This document shows positions 22,018 through 31,665 of a stretch of 56,397 nt of DNA, in pieces (the stretch's first letter is position 1; every line of letters starts with the position of its first letter). A program made the translations under genes and the position numbers. Origin of the DNA: Branchiostoma floridae (lineage: Eukaryota; Chordata; Leptocardii; Amphioxiformes; Branchiostomatidae); the NCBI RefSeq assembly GCF_000003815.2, contig NC_049982.1, positions 23,225,573-23,281,969 of the forward strand, given 5' to 3'. The notes beneath the pieces are model-generated. The model was not told the origin of the DNA. It made no database searches and saw nothing but the letters and a program-made list of their open reading frames with translations.

Positions 22018-23211
22018 TGGTTGGAGCTGTCCGACTCGACAAAGTCATACGAGAGTCTTAAGAACCTGTTTGTGAAGGAGCAATTCATGGACGCATGCCC
22101 GCGGGACCTGGCGGTGCACCTCCGGGAGCGGGGCTCGGCATCGCTGGAGGAGCTGGCCGAGATGGCCAAGCACTTCTTGAATGCTCATCGAAGGGAACTT
22201 GGCAAAAAGGAGGAGGAGGAGAAGAATTCGAAGCCAGCGCAGGGCCGTGGCCGCCCACAGCCTGGGCCCACGAGCGGGGCAGGCACGTGCTACCACTGCG
22301 GGGACCCCAGCCACTTTATAAGGGACTGCCCCATGTTGAAACAGGAGGTCCAGCCCTCGGGGGCTAGTTCCTTCTTTGGCGAGATGAAGACCGGATCTCC
22401 ACCGACTGCGTTCATCGTCAGGGGCCAAGTGGATGGAACGGCGCTCCCCTTGCTGTTAGACACCGGCAGTACACATACGCTGATCCGAGAGAGCCTGGTA
22501 GACGCCAGAAAAGTCAGGCTTGACAACCAAGGCGGGATAACTTGCATTCATGGGGAAGAAAGAAAGCACCCCAGCGCTCGGGTGGAGATCCGGGTCGGGC
22601 ATAGGAGCTACAGGGTAAATGCAAAAGTGATCCCAAACCTGCCGCGCCCTGCAATCGTCGGACGAGATGTTCCCCATCTGGCTGAACTGGTAGAGCTGTG
22701 TGCGTCCGGGAAGCAGGAGCCATCCGTGACTCCAACAGCTGAAACGCGGGAGTTCAATCGGAAGCCCAGAACCGCGTGGGGCTGGGAGAAGGTTTCCACT
22801 GGTAATGGGCCAGTATCCGGTCGCCATGGTGGCAAAAGTCGCGGCTTTGACAGGCAGGACCGGAGCTACGGCGGAGACCAAGGATTCAAGTCGAGTGTTC
22901 GTGGCTACAATGGCCGTGGCAGGTCCTATGGGGGAGGTGAGCGTGACTTGGGCTCGCGTTATGGGGACGCCCACAGAAGGGGTCTTGCGGCAAGGCCAAA
23001 GCTTCGGTTGGCGGCACGTACCATACCTGTTGAGAGCCCTCCGCCCTTGTCACACGGGAACTCACGGAGAGATATATACGGGGACGCAAAACCTGTAGAC
23101 ACAGCCGCGAGGGAGCGTGAAATCGAGGAGAAGCTGGCACAACAGAAGATGTGGCGGGAAGAGAGAGAGCTTCTTCAGAGCTGGTGTCTGCAGCCCTGTA
23201 TCGTGGAGTGA
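22018..23211 (+). CDS. Gag-protease polyprotein of an LTR retrotransposon (5' end missing)
   Basis: The frame is open from the gap edge to TGA at 23209-23211. Counting from Leu at 22021: residues 1-57 match the C-terminal half of a SCAN/Gag capsid domain (YESLKNLFVKEQFMDACP then LRERGSASLEELAEMAKHFL); a CX2CX4HX4C zinc knuckle lies at 90-103; a retropepsin domain follows with active-site LLLDTGS (Asp147) and IVGRD at 212-216. After the protease there is an Arg/Gly/Tyr-rich tail (about 250-325, SYGG and RGR repeats) and a charged coiled-coil-like end. No reverse transcriptase or integrase follows; only 200 noncoding bases precede a polypurine tract and LTR. Its GC-rich codons contrast with the AT-rich flanks. 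It is probably a nonautonomous element, less likely a domesticated gene. The start codon is in the gap. Confidence 0.85.
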   Translation, partial: WLELSDSTKSYESLKNLFVKEQFMDACPRDLAVHLRERGSASLEELAEMAKHFLNAHRRELGKKEEEEKNSKPAQGRGRPQPGPTSGAGTCYHCGDPSHFIRDCPMLKQEVQPSGASSFFGEMKTGSPPTAFIVRGQVDGTALPLLLDTGSTHTLIRESLVDARKVRLDNQGGITCIHGEERKHPSARVEIRVGHRSYRVNAKVIPNLPRPAIVGRDVPHLAELVELCASGKQEPSVTPTAETREFNRKPRTAWGWEKVSTGNGPVSGRHGGKSRGFDRQDRSYGGDQGFKSSVRGYNGRGRSYGGGERDLGSRYGDAHRRGLAARPKLRLAARTIPVESPPPLSHGNSRRDIYGDAKPVDTAAREREIEEKLAQQKMWREERELLQSWCLQPCIVE

Positions 23212-23412
23212 ACTCGGACTGATGAACTGACGATTTATTAGTTTAGCGATATGTAACAAAGTTCGGCAATGTGTAACCTTTGTTTTCAATTAGTTCCATT
23301 TATCGACGTGGTAGCTATTATTGGTTTGTTAAGTAAGTTTCTAGTGAAGGTTAACTGTATCGTTATTCTAATAGAGTTGGCGACTAGATTTGTGATTGAA
23401 ATGGTTTCAATC

Positions 23413-23546
23413 AAGGGAAAAAGGGAGGATATGTGACGGGGTCATCTAGAATGATTTGAGCCGGCCCGCAGATTTCTAAAGATAGAGCCCTAAGTAGGTC
23501 AGTGGCCAGTGGAGACGGAGACTCCCTGGGAGACAGACGTGATCTC
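23413..23546 (+). mobile_element. Polypurine tract and 5' part of the 3' LTR
   Basis: The purine run AAGGGAAAAAGGGAGGA (23413-23429) is followed by TGTGACGGGG from 23432, the expected arrangement of polypurine tract and LTR beginning with TG. The LTR runs into the gap at 23547. The motif CCCTGGGAGACAGACG within it recurs near 1820. Confidence 0.65.
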
Positions 23547-24038
23547 NNNNNNNNNNNNNNNNNNNNNNNNNNNNNNNNNNNNNNNNNNNNNNNNNNNNNN
23601 NNNNNNNNNNNNNNNNNNNNNNNNNNNNNNNNNNNNNNNNNNNNNNNNNNNNNNNNNNNNNNNNNNNNNNNNNNNNNNNNNNNNNNNNNNNNNNNNNNNN
23701 NNNNNNNNNNNNNNNNNNNNNNNNNNNNNNNNNNNNNNNNNNNNNNNNNNNNNNNNNNNNNNNNNNNNNNNNNNNNNNNNNNNNNNNNNNNNNNNNNNNN
23801 NNNNNNNNNNNNNNNNNNNNNNNNNNNNNNNNNNNNNNNNNNNNNNNNNNNNNNNNNNNNNNNNNNNNNNNNNNNNNNNNNNNNNNNNNNNNNNNNNNNN
23901 NNNNNNNNNNNNNNNNNNNNNNNNNNNNNNNNNNNNNNNNNNNNNNNNNNNNNNNNNNNNNNNNNNNNNNNNNNNNNNNNNNNNNNNNNNNNNNNNNNNN
24001 NNNNNNNNNNNNNNNNNNNNNNNNNNNNNNNNNNNNNN
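23547..24038. other. Assembly gap, 492 N
   Basis: Run of N directly inside LTR-related sequence. Confidence 1.
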
Positions 24039-24139
24039 ACTGTGGTGTGTTGTAGCTGGCTACCTGTGGTGAGAGTGGTCATCAATCCTAGGTTCTCCTC
24101 CCTCTGATCAAGGGCCTTCGAGAACCTTTCTACAGCCAT
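24039..24139 (-). mobile_element. Inverted gag 5' fragment
   Basis: On the minus strand an ATG (24137-24139) opens a frame starting MAVERFSKALDQREENLGLM, homologous to the plus-strand frame at 1890-2075. It lies in inverted orientation to the adjacent Gag-protease element, so two elements, or a rearranged one, meet inside the gap. Confidence 0.55.
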
Positions 24140-25540
24140 CCTGCCAGACCCCAACACGAAAGATATATTTTGAGGTTGGGGTATGGTATCCAGGCTACTG
24201 TGTAATATGTCATGTACTCCTGTAGAACTGAAGCAAAACAAAACAAAGCATTGAATGCTGTTTGTTACACAGTAGTGAATGAATAAACTTTTAATTTGAA
24301 GTTCCACCTAAGGCCACAGCAAGTAAATTTTGTGGATGGCATCCCCTGCAGACTGCAAAAGTGATAGAAGTCTAATGGTATAGGGAAAAGAAAATGACTA
24401 AAAAAACATTGGATGGCTGAATCTTCAAAATAGACACCATAAATGTCAGTCTACAACTACAATCATGGCCACATCCCTAGTGTCACTTGCTCACGTACAA
24501 CCATTATGCTACAACACAACATAAAGTACTTCCTATGGCCTAATGTACAGTGTAGGTGTGTCAGCTTACAGTCTTGGAGATAGAAGCTGAATCAGCTTTC
24601 TAAGCAAGGAGATTTTAGTACAAGCATTTCCAGTCAGAAGTGTTGGGAATATCATGTTGGACCAGGGAAAATCTACCATTACACATTATAACTTCCCTCA
24701 TGAGGTTCTGAGATCAGCCCCCAGAGAAAATTGTTTTTCATGGCCAATTGCTCAAAGATAACAGACCTAAGGAGCTTCTCCACAGTTGGTAGCCTGCCCA
24801 GTCAGTTTTTGTGTACGAAAATCTATCTTTAGGCATCGATCTTCTGTATGTCTACTAGCTAGGAAGAAAAGAAATATGTATTTCTTATAAGACACATATA
24901 GGAGATGACAAGCTACATGTACATGTAGTGCCACAAAGTCACCTAAACACAGGGTCTTGCAATAACACGACTTCAGCGCACTCCTCTGGCTCTTACACCC
25001 GCATTCCCATCGGTCTTTACACGCATAGCCAAAATGTTGTGCAACAGGGCCTGCCCATAGCAGGGCATTGGTAATACTCATCCTACAGAGCTGGATCGGA
25101 ACTCATTGAGTCATTCGTGTAAAACTCAGAGGCACCCAAACTACCTATTATTCTGGGTGCTGACGGTGGACTTAGGAACCAAAATTCAATGAAAAGTCAA
25201 CTATGGCCTATCCCCTGTGATTCTAAATGTAGAAAGTTTATTTGCAAGTTCTTGCCTGAGGGCTAATTGCAACATGAAACATACAGAATATATAGTAAAC
25301 ATACTGAAAATAAAAGACTTTGGTATAGATAACAATGGTGACAAGTAAAAACAAGTGGCTATTCTAGAAATAATCTGGACTGCTGAGAGCTACAATCTAA
25401 GCTTTGGGGGTTTGACTTTGAGTTTCTGGAAGCAGTGGAAGACTGTGAAAGTGTCCCACTTTTTCTATAATGAGTTATGTGACATTAACAGGGTTATAGT
25501 TCAATGAATTTTGAAATTGATCCAAGTAGCACTTAGCAGT
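24140..25540. other. No gene seen
   Basis: Anonymous AT-rich sequence. I found no splice-bounded exon. Confidence 0.35.
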
Positions 25541-25791
25541 TCAAGTGCCACCAACTGACCAGTGCATCTGGCGCTGCAGTCCGAATCCCGGGAGTTTGGA
25601 AACTGTTTCTACTTGCCTCTAGTGTTTCAGTGATTGCACTCTGACCCTGTGAGTAATGGCAAAGTATGCCGGACAGGAATATCAAACTCGGAGATTCGAG
25701 GATGAACTTAAAAAAGAAAAGGGGGAATAGTGTAACCAGTGGTGTTCAAGTGCCACCAATTAAACCATTTGGCCTAGTGGCAATAGTGTTA
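25541..25791 (+). mobile_element. SINE-like repeats, two partial copies
   Basis: TTCAAGTGCCACCAACTGACC at about 25537 and TTCAAGTGCCACCAATTAAACC at about 25745 start two related units. The first has a degenerate B box (AGTCCGAATCC) and a tail like that at 9010-9090. The second shows a tRNA A-box-like TGGCCTAGTGG before the gap at 25792. Confidence 0.45.
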
Positions 25792-25891
25792 NNNNNNNNN
25801 NNNNNNNNNNNNNNNNNNNNNNNNNNNNNNNNNNNNNNNNNNNNNNNNNNNNNNNNNNNNNNNNNNNNNNNNNNNNNNNNNNNNNNNNNNN
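25792..25891. other. Assembly gap, 100 N
   Basis: Run of exactly 100 N, so probably of unknown true size. Confidence 1.
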
Positions 25892-26235
25892 CTTTCGGAA
25901 TCGCCATGACGGGGTCTCGACAGCAGCGGCCGGTCATGGAACATGTGACAGGAAGCGGTCAGAAAACCGGAAATCTCTTTCGTGGTTTGAAAAATGGACC
26001 TACTCTGCCGGCTGACTCCCCTAGCGTACTATTGACTCTATTTGTCCAATTTCGACAATTAGACCATCAAACCACGGAGCCTGGTAGAGGCTAGCTGAAA
26101 ACACAGATGCAGTAAACTCGGCAAGTTGCTCTGAAGGAACCATATGGATGTTTGATGGAATGATCTGAGACTGTTTTCCTGTACCACAGATAACCCTAAA
26201 TTGTGCAGCTGTGGCTGACAGTGGTCCCAAACATC

Positions 26236-27077
26236 ATGTCCGACCAGGAGGCCCAGGAAAATGAGCTGCTGGCCCTGTCCAGTATCTATGACGACACTGT
26301 CTTCATCGCAGCTGAGGATGGGTCTGGGGGGCAGTTTTGCTCCATCATTGATCTCCCTGACAACTTCCAGATCAATGCACCAGCCCCCCCTGGAGAGTCA
26401 GGTTAGTACTGCAGTGTAACATCATGGACCATTTTGTCCTTCACCATTCAAATGATAATCACTGATGACCTTGTGAACATGTGACTTCATGAACTGGACA
26501 GTTTATACCACATGCTGCTTCAGTGTTAAGATCTTCTGGATTGTGTTGAAGTACCATTTGTTGAAATGAAATGAATGACCCACATCCCTCATAACAAAGT
26601 GACTTGAGTATAAATTCTGGGCTATTCATGTAATCTTGCCATGGTTCATGCTTTTAACCTGGTTACCCCTACCCAACTTGAGTGTTTTGGCTTCTTCTTC
26701 ATATCAGAGGTTGATGTTTATGATTTATGCCTTATGCCTCATACAGGAGGTGCCAGCTTTACCCAGAAATGATGCATGCCATCCCCTTCAACATGTTTGA
26801 GCTGGGGTCGACCCTCAAACCCTCACCCACAGATCCACGGAATTTGATCCATATGGCAAAGTGATGGTTTACCGCTTGTGCCACAGGGATATATTTCTTG
26901 AATCTCTATGACATTAATAAAGTCACTTATGTCCCTTGTTTTCCAGTGAACAAGGCAACTGTCATCCCAGTCAAGTACCTCCCTCCCATCATCCTTCACT
27001 TCCAGTACCCAGCCGATTACCCATCATGCAGTGCACCCCAGTTCACCTTGTCCTGCAAGTGGCTTACCTTACAGCAG
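26236..27077 (+). CDS. RNF14: RNF14-like E3 ubiquitin ligase, RWD-domain exons
   Basis: Exon 26236-26401 (ATG at 26236) begins MSDQEAQENELLALSSIYDD, the characteristic N-terminus of RNF14 (ARA54). Exon 26947-27077 joins in phase 1 and gives YLPPIILHFQYPADYPS then FTLSCKWLTLQQ, the YPxxxP core of the RWD domain. Both have good GT-AG sites. RNF14 is an RBR-type E3 ligase whose RWD domain precedes RING1-IBR-RING2. None of the RBR exons is visible downstream; the 100-N gap at 27610 may hide them, or this is a truncated copy. The terminal exon at 27925 does not continue this frame directly (exon 2 ends in phase 0, the terminal exon needs phase 1). Assignment to RNF14 is strong for the two exons; integrity of the gene is unknown. 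Confidence 0.8.
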
Positions 27078-27609
27078 GTTAGTGTGTGGTTTCATGCTCA
27101 ATAAGTTATGTGCCTACAAATCCAGAAAAGAAAGACACTACAAAAACCTACTGAACCTACTACTAGCAGAGGGCAGGCCTCAAAGATAGTATTAGTAGAC
27201 TAGGACCATTGTGGTCTGAAATAAAGCTATATGAGAGCTAAGGAAGTTAATTGTAGTTGTAGCAATGAACAGGATAAAGTGGAGAATTTCAAGAAGGACT
27301 GATAGCAGCTGCTGGGTGTTCAGAGCACTGCAGCAGAGAACACAGTGGACTATTAAGCTCTGTAGACCCTGCATTCAAAACAGTTGTTTTTCATACATAT
27401 CTAGGAATACTTTTTAGATATGCTCACTCTTAGTCTTAAGACCCTGGGTCATCAGCAGCTGTCCTGTCAATTTTTATTGTCAGGCTGTTAAACTTCAGCA
27501 CTGAGATGGACATTGATCCTTGACTTGAATTTGTGTCCATCCCTGATTGTCACAGTGTCTTGTTCCACAACTTTACTGTGGCCGGAAGAAGGCCAGCAGG
27601 CTGTGAGAA

Positions 27610-27709
27610 NNNNNNNNNNNNNNNNNNNNNNNNNNNNNNNNNNNNNNNNNNNNNNNNNNNNNNNNNNNNNNNNNNNNNNNNNNNNNNNNNNNNNNNNNNN
27701 NNNNNNNNN
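27610..27709. other. Assembly gap, 100 N
   Basis: Run of exactly 100 N, so probably of unknown true size. It may hide RNF14 exons. Confidence 1.
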
Positions 27710-27924
27710 CATTTACTATGTGAAGGCTCAACTATCATTCTGCCTAAAGTATCATAGTTCCAAACGTATTATAACGTACTGTACTAAATGTGTTGAAGGT
27801 ATGTCCCACATGTAAGCCTTTGGCTTGTCTATTGAACCGATAAATTAACTAGCTAAGTTCTAAGATGCAAGCTTATTACGCTTAGAAATCTAAAGCCTCC
27901 TTTTTGTTCTATGCTTTTTTGTAG

Positions 27925-28115
27925 AACTGCAAAACACAACCACGAAGTCTCCCCTGACCGTGCCCTGTGAGAAGTGTGGCCACCACACGCCTGTTCCCGC
28001 TATGAACACGACTGTCGTCAAGATCAAGAACTACAGCTTCAGAGAGTGTCAGAATGTTCAGTGTGGGGACAAGAACTCCATGAACTTCGCAAGTACAAAG
28101 GCCTCCTCTGACTAA
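27925..28115 (+). CDS. Terminal exon with CXXC pairs, unrecognised
   Basis: After the acceptor TTTTTTGTAG, two bases and 62 codons run to TAA at 28113-28115. An AATAAA follows at 28182-28187, so this looks like a genuine 3' terminal exon. The peptide has a zinc-ribbon-like pattern, CEKCGHH and then ECQNVQC about 25 residues later, with a polar end (NFASTKASSD). I do not recognise the family. It may belong to the gene that starts at 26236 through exons lost in the gap, or to another gene. RNF14 proteins are not known to end this way. Confidence 0.55.
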
Positions 28116-28189
28116 GCTAAGCAAGAACGTTGTACAGAGGGTTATATTTTATGAGGAACAGATCAAATCATCGGTCAGTGCAATAAACA

Positions 28190-31000
28190 GAACTGACAAG
28201 ATTGCGATAAGGCATTCTATTGTGAATCAAACAAACTAGAATATTTAAAAAAAACACAAAATGCAGACCATTGCATTTGTAATGAAAGGTTTATTGCTTG
28301 AGTCATGGTATCATTCTTCTTCGTTTATTACCTAAGCTTCTAAGGCACTGTGACATATACGTCGTGATTTTAGCAAACATTATTTACACTTAATATCATA
28401 CTTCACTTGTGCAGGACAATCAAAGTATGATATTAACATAAGATATTAACATAAAATGGTGTAAATGGTTTTTACCAAAATGTATTACTTATTCGGTCAA
28501 ATGTTTTGTTTGCAAACGCTAACTCTTTGTTAAATGATCTGTTGATAATCATAAGAACTTACCTTGATGGAACAATATTATATTTTACTCGCCCCAAATG
28601 ACTTACTTGAGCCCAGATTATGCTTGCACGATGTCATGAAACTGGCACAGACCGCCCAGATTTGTACCTAGATAGTTCCGTGTACGCAGCTCATAATTAT
28701 AATACACATCCGCCATTGCAAAAGCCGTTACAGCTACCCTGTCGACAGAAGTTAAACAGTCCTGGCGAACTTTCAATGTTGCTCCCGTCCACAGGCCTCC
28801 ATTTGCACGTATTCTCGCCCCACTACGTATCGACGCAATTCCGGTTAAGTTGAAATCCTGACGGCTGACAAATTTTCAAGATGCAAATTTAACGTTTCAA
28901 CAGAACACCTTCAGCACTTACGCCAAATTTTCAGGTCAAATAAGTTTCTTGCTTGTCATGTGACAGTGAGATCACACCACATGACCTAAGAGTTATTACC
29001 AGGTAACTGGATGGGGTATAGTCATGTGACTAATTTGAACAAGCTATACCATTTTGGTTTGGGGGAGATTTTTTGTGATGTCCTACTTCACTCCAGATCT
29101 GCTTTATCACGACTTATTATACGACTTAATTTAATCGATACACTATATACTGCACCTGAAGGCTACACACTTTCTACAAAGAACTGCATGAAAAGGTTTC
29201 TGTAATACAAACAAGTACTAGCTGACGTTTCGATGGACTGCCAACCTTCCGCCTCGGTGAAACTGTTCTACTTCACGTAACAGCTAGACGTCGCTGCTGC
29301 ATTATGAAGAATGCAGTCCATCTTGTAGGAGTAGCTCCCATCATTCCGGTTCATGACTGAGCAGACATTTTTTTAAAAATCCATATAGCATCTTTGAGCT
29401 AACAAATACTGTCTATACCCCAATCCGCTTTATTAAAGTTCTTGTGATGTGGCCTGTCACCATTGATTTTGTCCAGTTCATCTAGATCCTTTTCGGTTTG
29501 ACCGTCTTGTGCTCTCTTGTCTTTCCTTTTTGTCTTCTTCTAGTTCCAAATGTGCTACGTCTTCCTTGTGTATACTTTGTTGAATCTCTTATTACAAGGT
29601 ACATACTATTAGTATCTTGTATACATAGTCTGTTTGTTATGATCTGTTATCTTTGGAACCGCGCTCTTCCATACACTTCAGCAGCGACACCTAGCAGAAC
29701 CAGTCAATATCGCCCTCAGTAAGGTGGCATGCGCAGCGCAGGCGGTCCACCGAAACGTTACCTAGGTATTTACTCTTGTTGTGTTGGAGAAACCTTTTGC
29801 CTAACTTAACTTGATAAAACTATTAACAGAATAAATATTAACAAAGTATGCAGACGAGGGTGTGACATGCCGACACCTGGCAAAGTCGTGAATGAACAAA
29901 TGTATAGAAATTGTGATGCCTCTTGCGTGATAGACTGGATTTGAAATAATGTTTTCAGACAAACCAGCAGAGGCATCTTTGTAATTTCATAAGATTGTAA
30001 TACACGTTAGTGTATATAGTAGAAACTTGTAAAATTGTTCGTGTTGCTAGCCAGAGATTTACTCAATGAATGCTTTGACTCAAATTTAAATCGATGTTAA
30101 CACGTTTATTACCACATTTAAGACAAAATTCATGTATTGTTTATGTATTGTTGTTAACGTTACATAGAAACATATATAAATGATATACACATAAGTCAGA
30201 TATATTTGATACATGATGTAAAATATCAAGAACTGTAAAAGGAATTAACTTTTCATTCAGTACGTTATGCCTGATGCATGGTCATGTTCATCTCAGAATT
30301 ACACATGAAGTTCTGCTATTTTGTATTATCATGCAAATTAGACGCTTGTTAGTATGTTTCCATTCATACCGCATGAAAAAAAGTATGAAAACATTTAGAA
30401 CTTTTGAGAAATCAACAATTCTAAGGACTATCATGTCGTATATCTTGAAGGTTTAAAATGTAATCATCAATCAAAGCTACGGATACTGGGCACAAGTCAC
30501 CATTCAAAACGCTTTTTAATGTAGAAAAATACGTCTTAAAAGAAACTATATGTTGCAAACCTGTAAAATGATGGACTTGATTTAAAACAAATACAATTTA
30601 TCGACAAATCTCGTCTCCTGTTTTTTGTAACATGGGTAAGAGACAATGAAAGCTTGTTCCCAACGTTTTTCAATCCTCCTTGTCTGTATCAAATCCATGC
30701 CTTAACAGGAAAAAATCTATTCCTTGAAATCAGTACAGAAACATTTTAAGGTGTAAAATCTAAGGACCATACGTAATGTATACGTACAAAACTATTTTAT
30801 GATATGTTGGTACAAAGTCTGCGTACATACAGATTCGGATCAAAGCCAGATACAATCACGCGCAGTTACTTACNNNNNNNNNNNNNNNNNNNNNNNNNNN
30901 NNNNNNNNNNNNNNNNNNNNNNNNNNNNNNNNNNNNNNNNNNNNNNNNNNNNNNNNNNNNNNNNNNNNNNNNNACACTGTTCTCTGTGTCAACGCCAGTG
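28190..31000. other. No gene seen
   Basis: 2.8 kb of AT-rich sequence with an N run at 30874-30973. TTTATT at 28288 could be a minus-strand poly(A) signal, but no minus-strand coding exon is visible. No exon is supported. Confidence 0.35.
30874..30973. other. Assembly gap, 100 N
   Basis: Run of exactly 100 N, so probably of unknown true size. Confidence 1.
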
Positions 31001-31088
31001 AAGTTGTAGCGTAACTCGATAGTAGGCTAGGCGCGGATAAGGCTCAAAGATCAAACAAACACACCTGCTGTTACCACGGCGCGCTTTG

Positions 31089-31317
31089 TACGTCATAGAC
31101 AGACAGGTGTTGTTGAACGTGCTAAATATAGACAGTAACAGTAAGACAATGCGTCATTTTTCGGGGAAGCCCTTCCCGTGGGCGAAGTATCTCGCCTATA
31201 AAAAGAGCAAAGTTCCAACACTGGCCGTATACCAACGGCACGGGCGCCTGAACATTCGTCCGTTTTTGGAGGCTTGCAGATTCTTTGCTGTTAACTTAGT
31301 CCTTAGTCCAATAATAG
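31089..31317 (+). promoter_or_regulatory. Promoter and noncoding first exon of the secreted helical-protein gene
   Basis: Sites in order: TACGTCA (31089-31095), TGCGTCA (31150-31156), the 14-base dyad GGGAAGCCCTTCCC (31164-31177) and a TATA box TATAAAAAG (31197-31205). A probable transcription start near 31228 leads to a noncoding exon ending at donor ATAATAG/GTTAGT (31317). Each element is conserved in order and spacing in the duplicated copy at 35.6 kb, which supports function. The CRE/ATF-like and GGGAA/TTCCC sites suggest inducible control; this is inferred from the motifs. Confidence 0.65.
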
Positions 31318-31665
31318 GTTAGTTGCGTTGTATCTAGTTTTCGTTTCAGGTAGTAATATGTCAATGCGTTTATTCTACTACCTCCATAGAAAATGGAGGT
31401 ATTGTGTTGGGTGTGTCTATGCGTTTGTATTTGTGGATGTTTGTAGTCAACAGAACTTAATAATCCCTGGATGGATAACAATGCTATTTGGGATGGCAGT
31501 AGGGGTTGGGAAGACGAAGGTTTAGGAACTTTTGGGGTCTCCTGGTTTGTGGTATTAACGAAACGTTTTGACTTTGTGTTGCTGGGCTACTTTTTTTAAA
31601 GTAAAAGATCTCACCATGATCCAATTGTGTCTTTTTAACAGGGCCTAAAAACTGTCAACAACGAC

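Noticed and set aside
22045-22974. Several long minus-strand frames at 22.0-23.3 kb
   Set aside because: They are antisense shadows of the GC-rich Gag-protease ORF.
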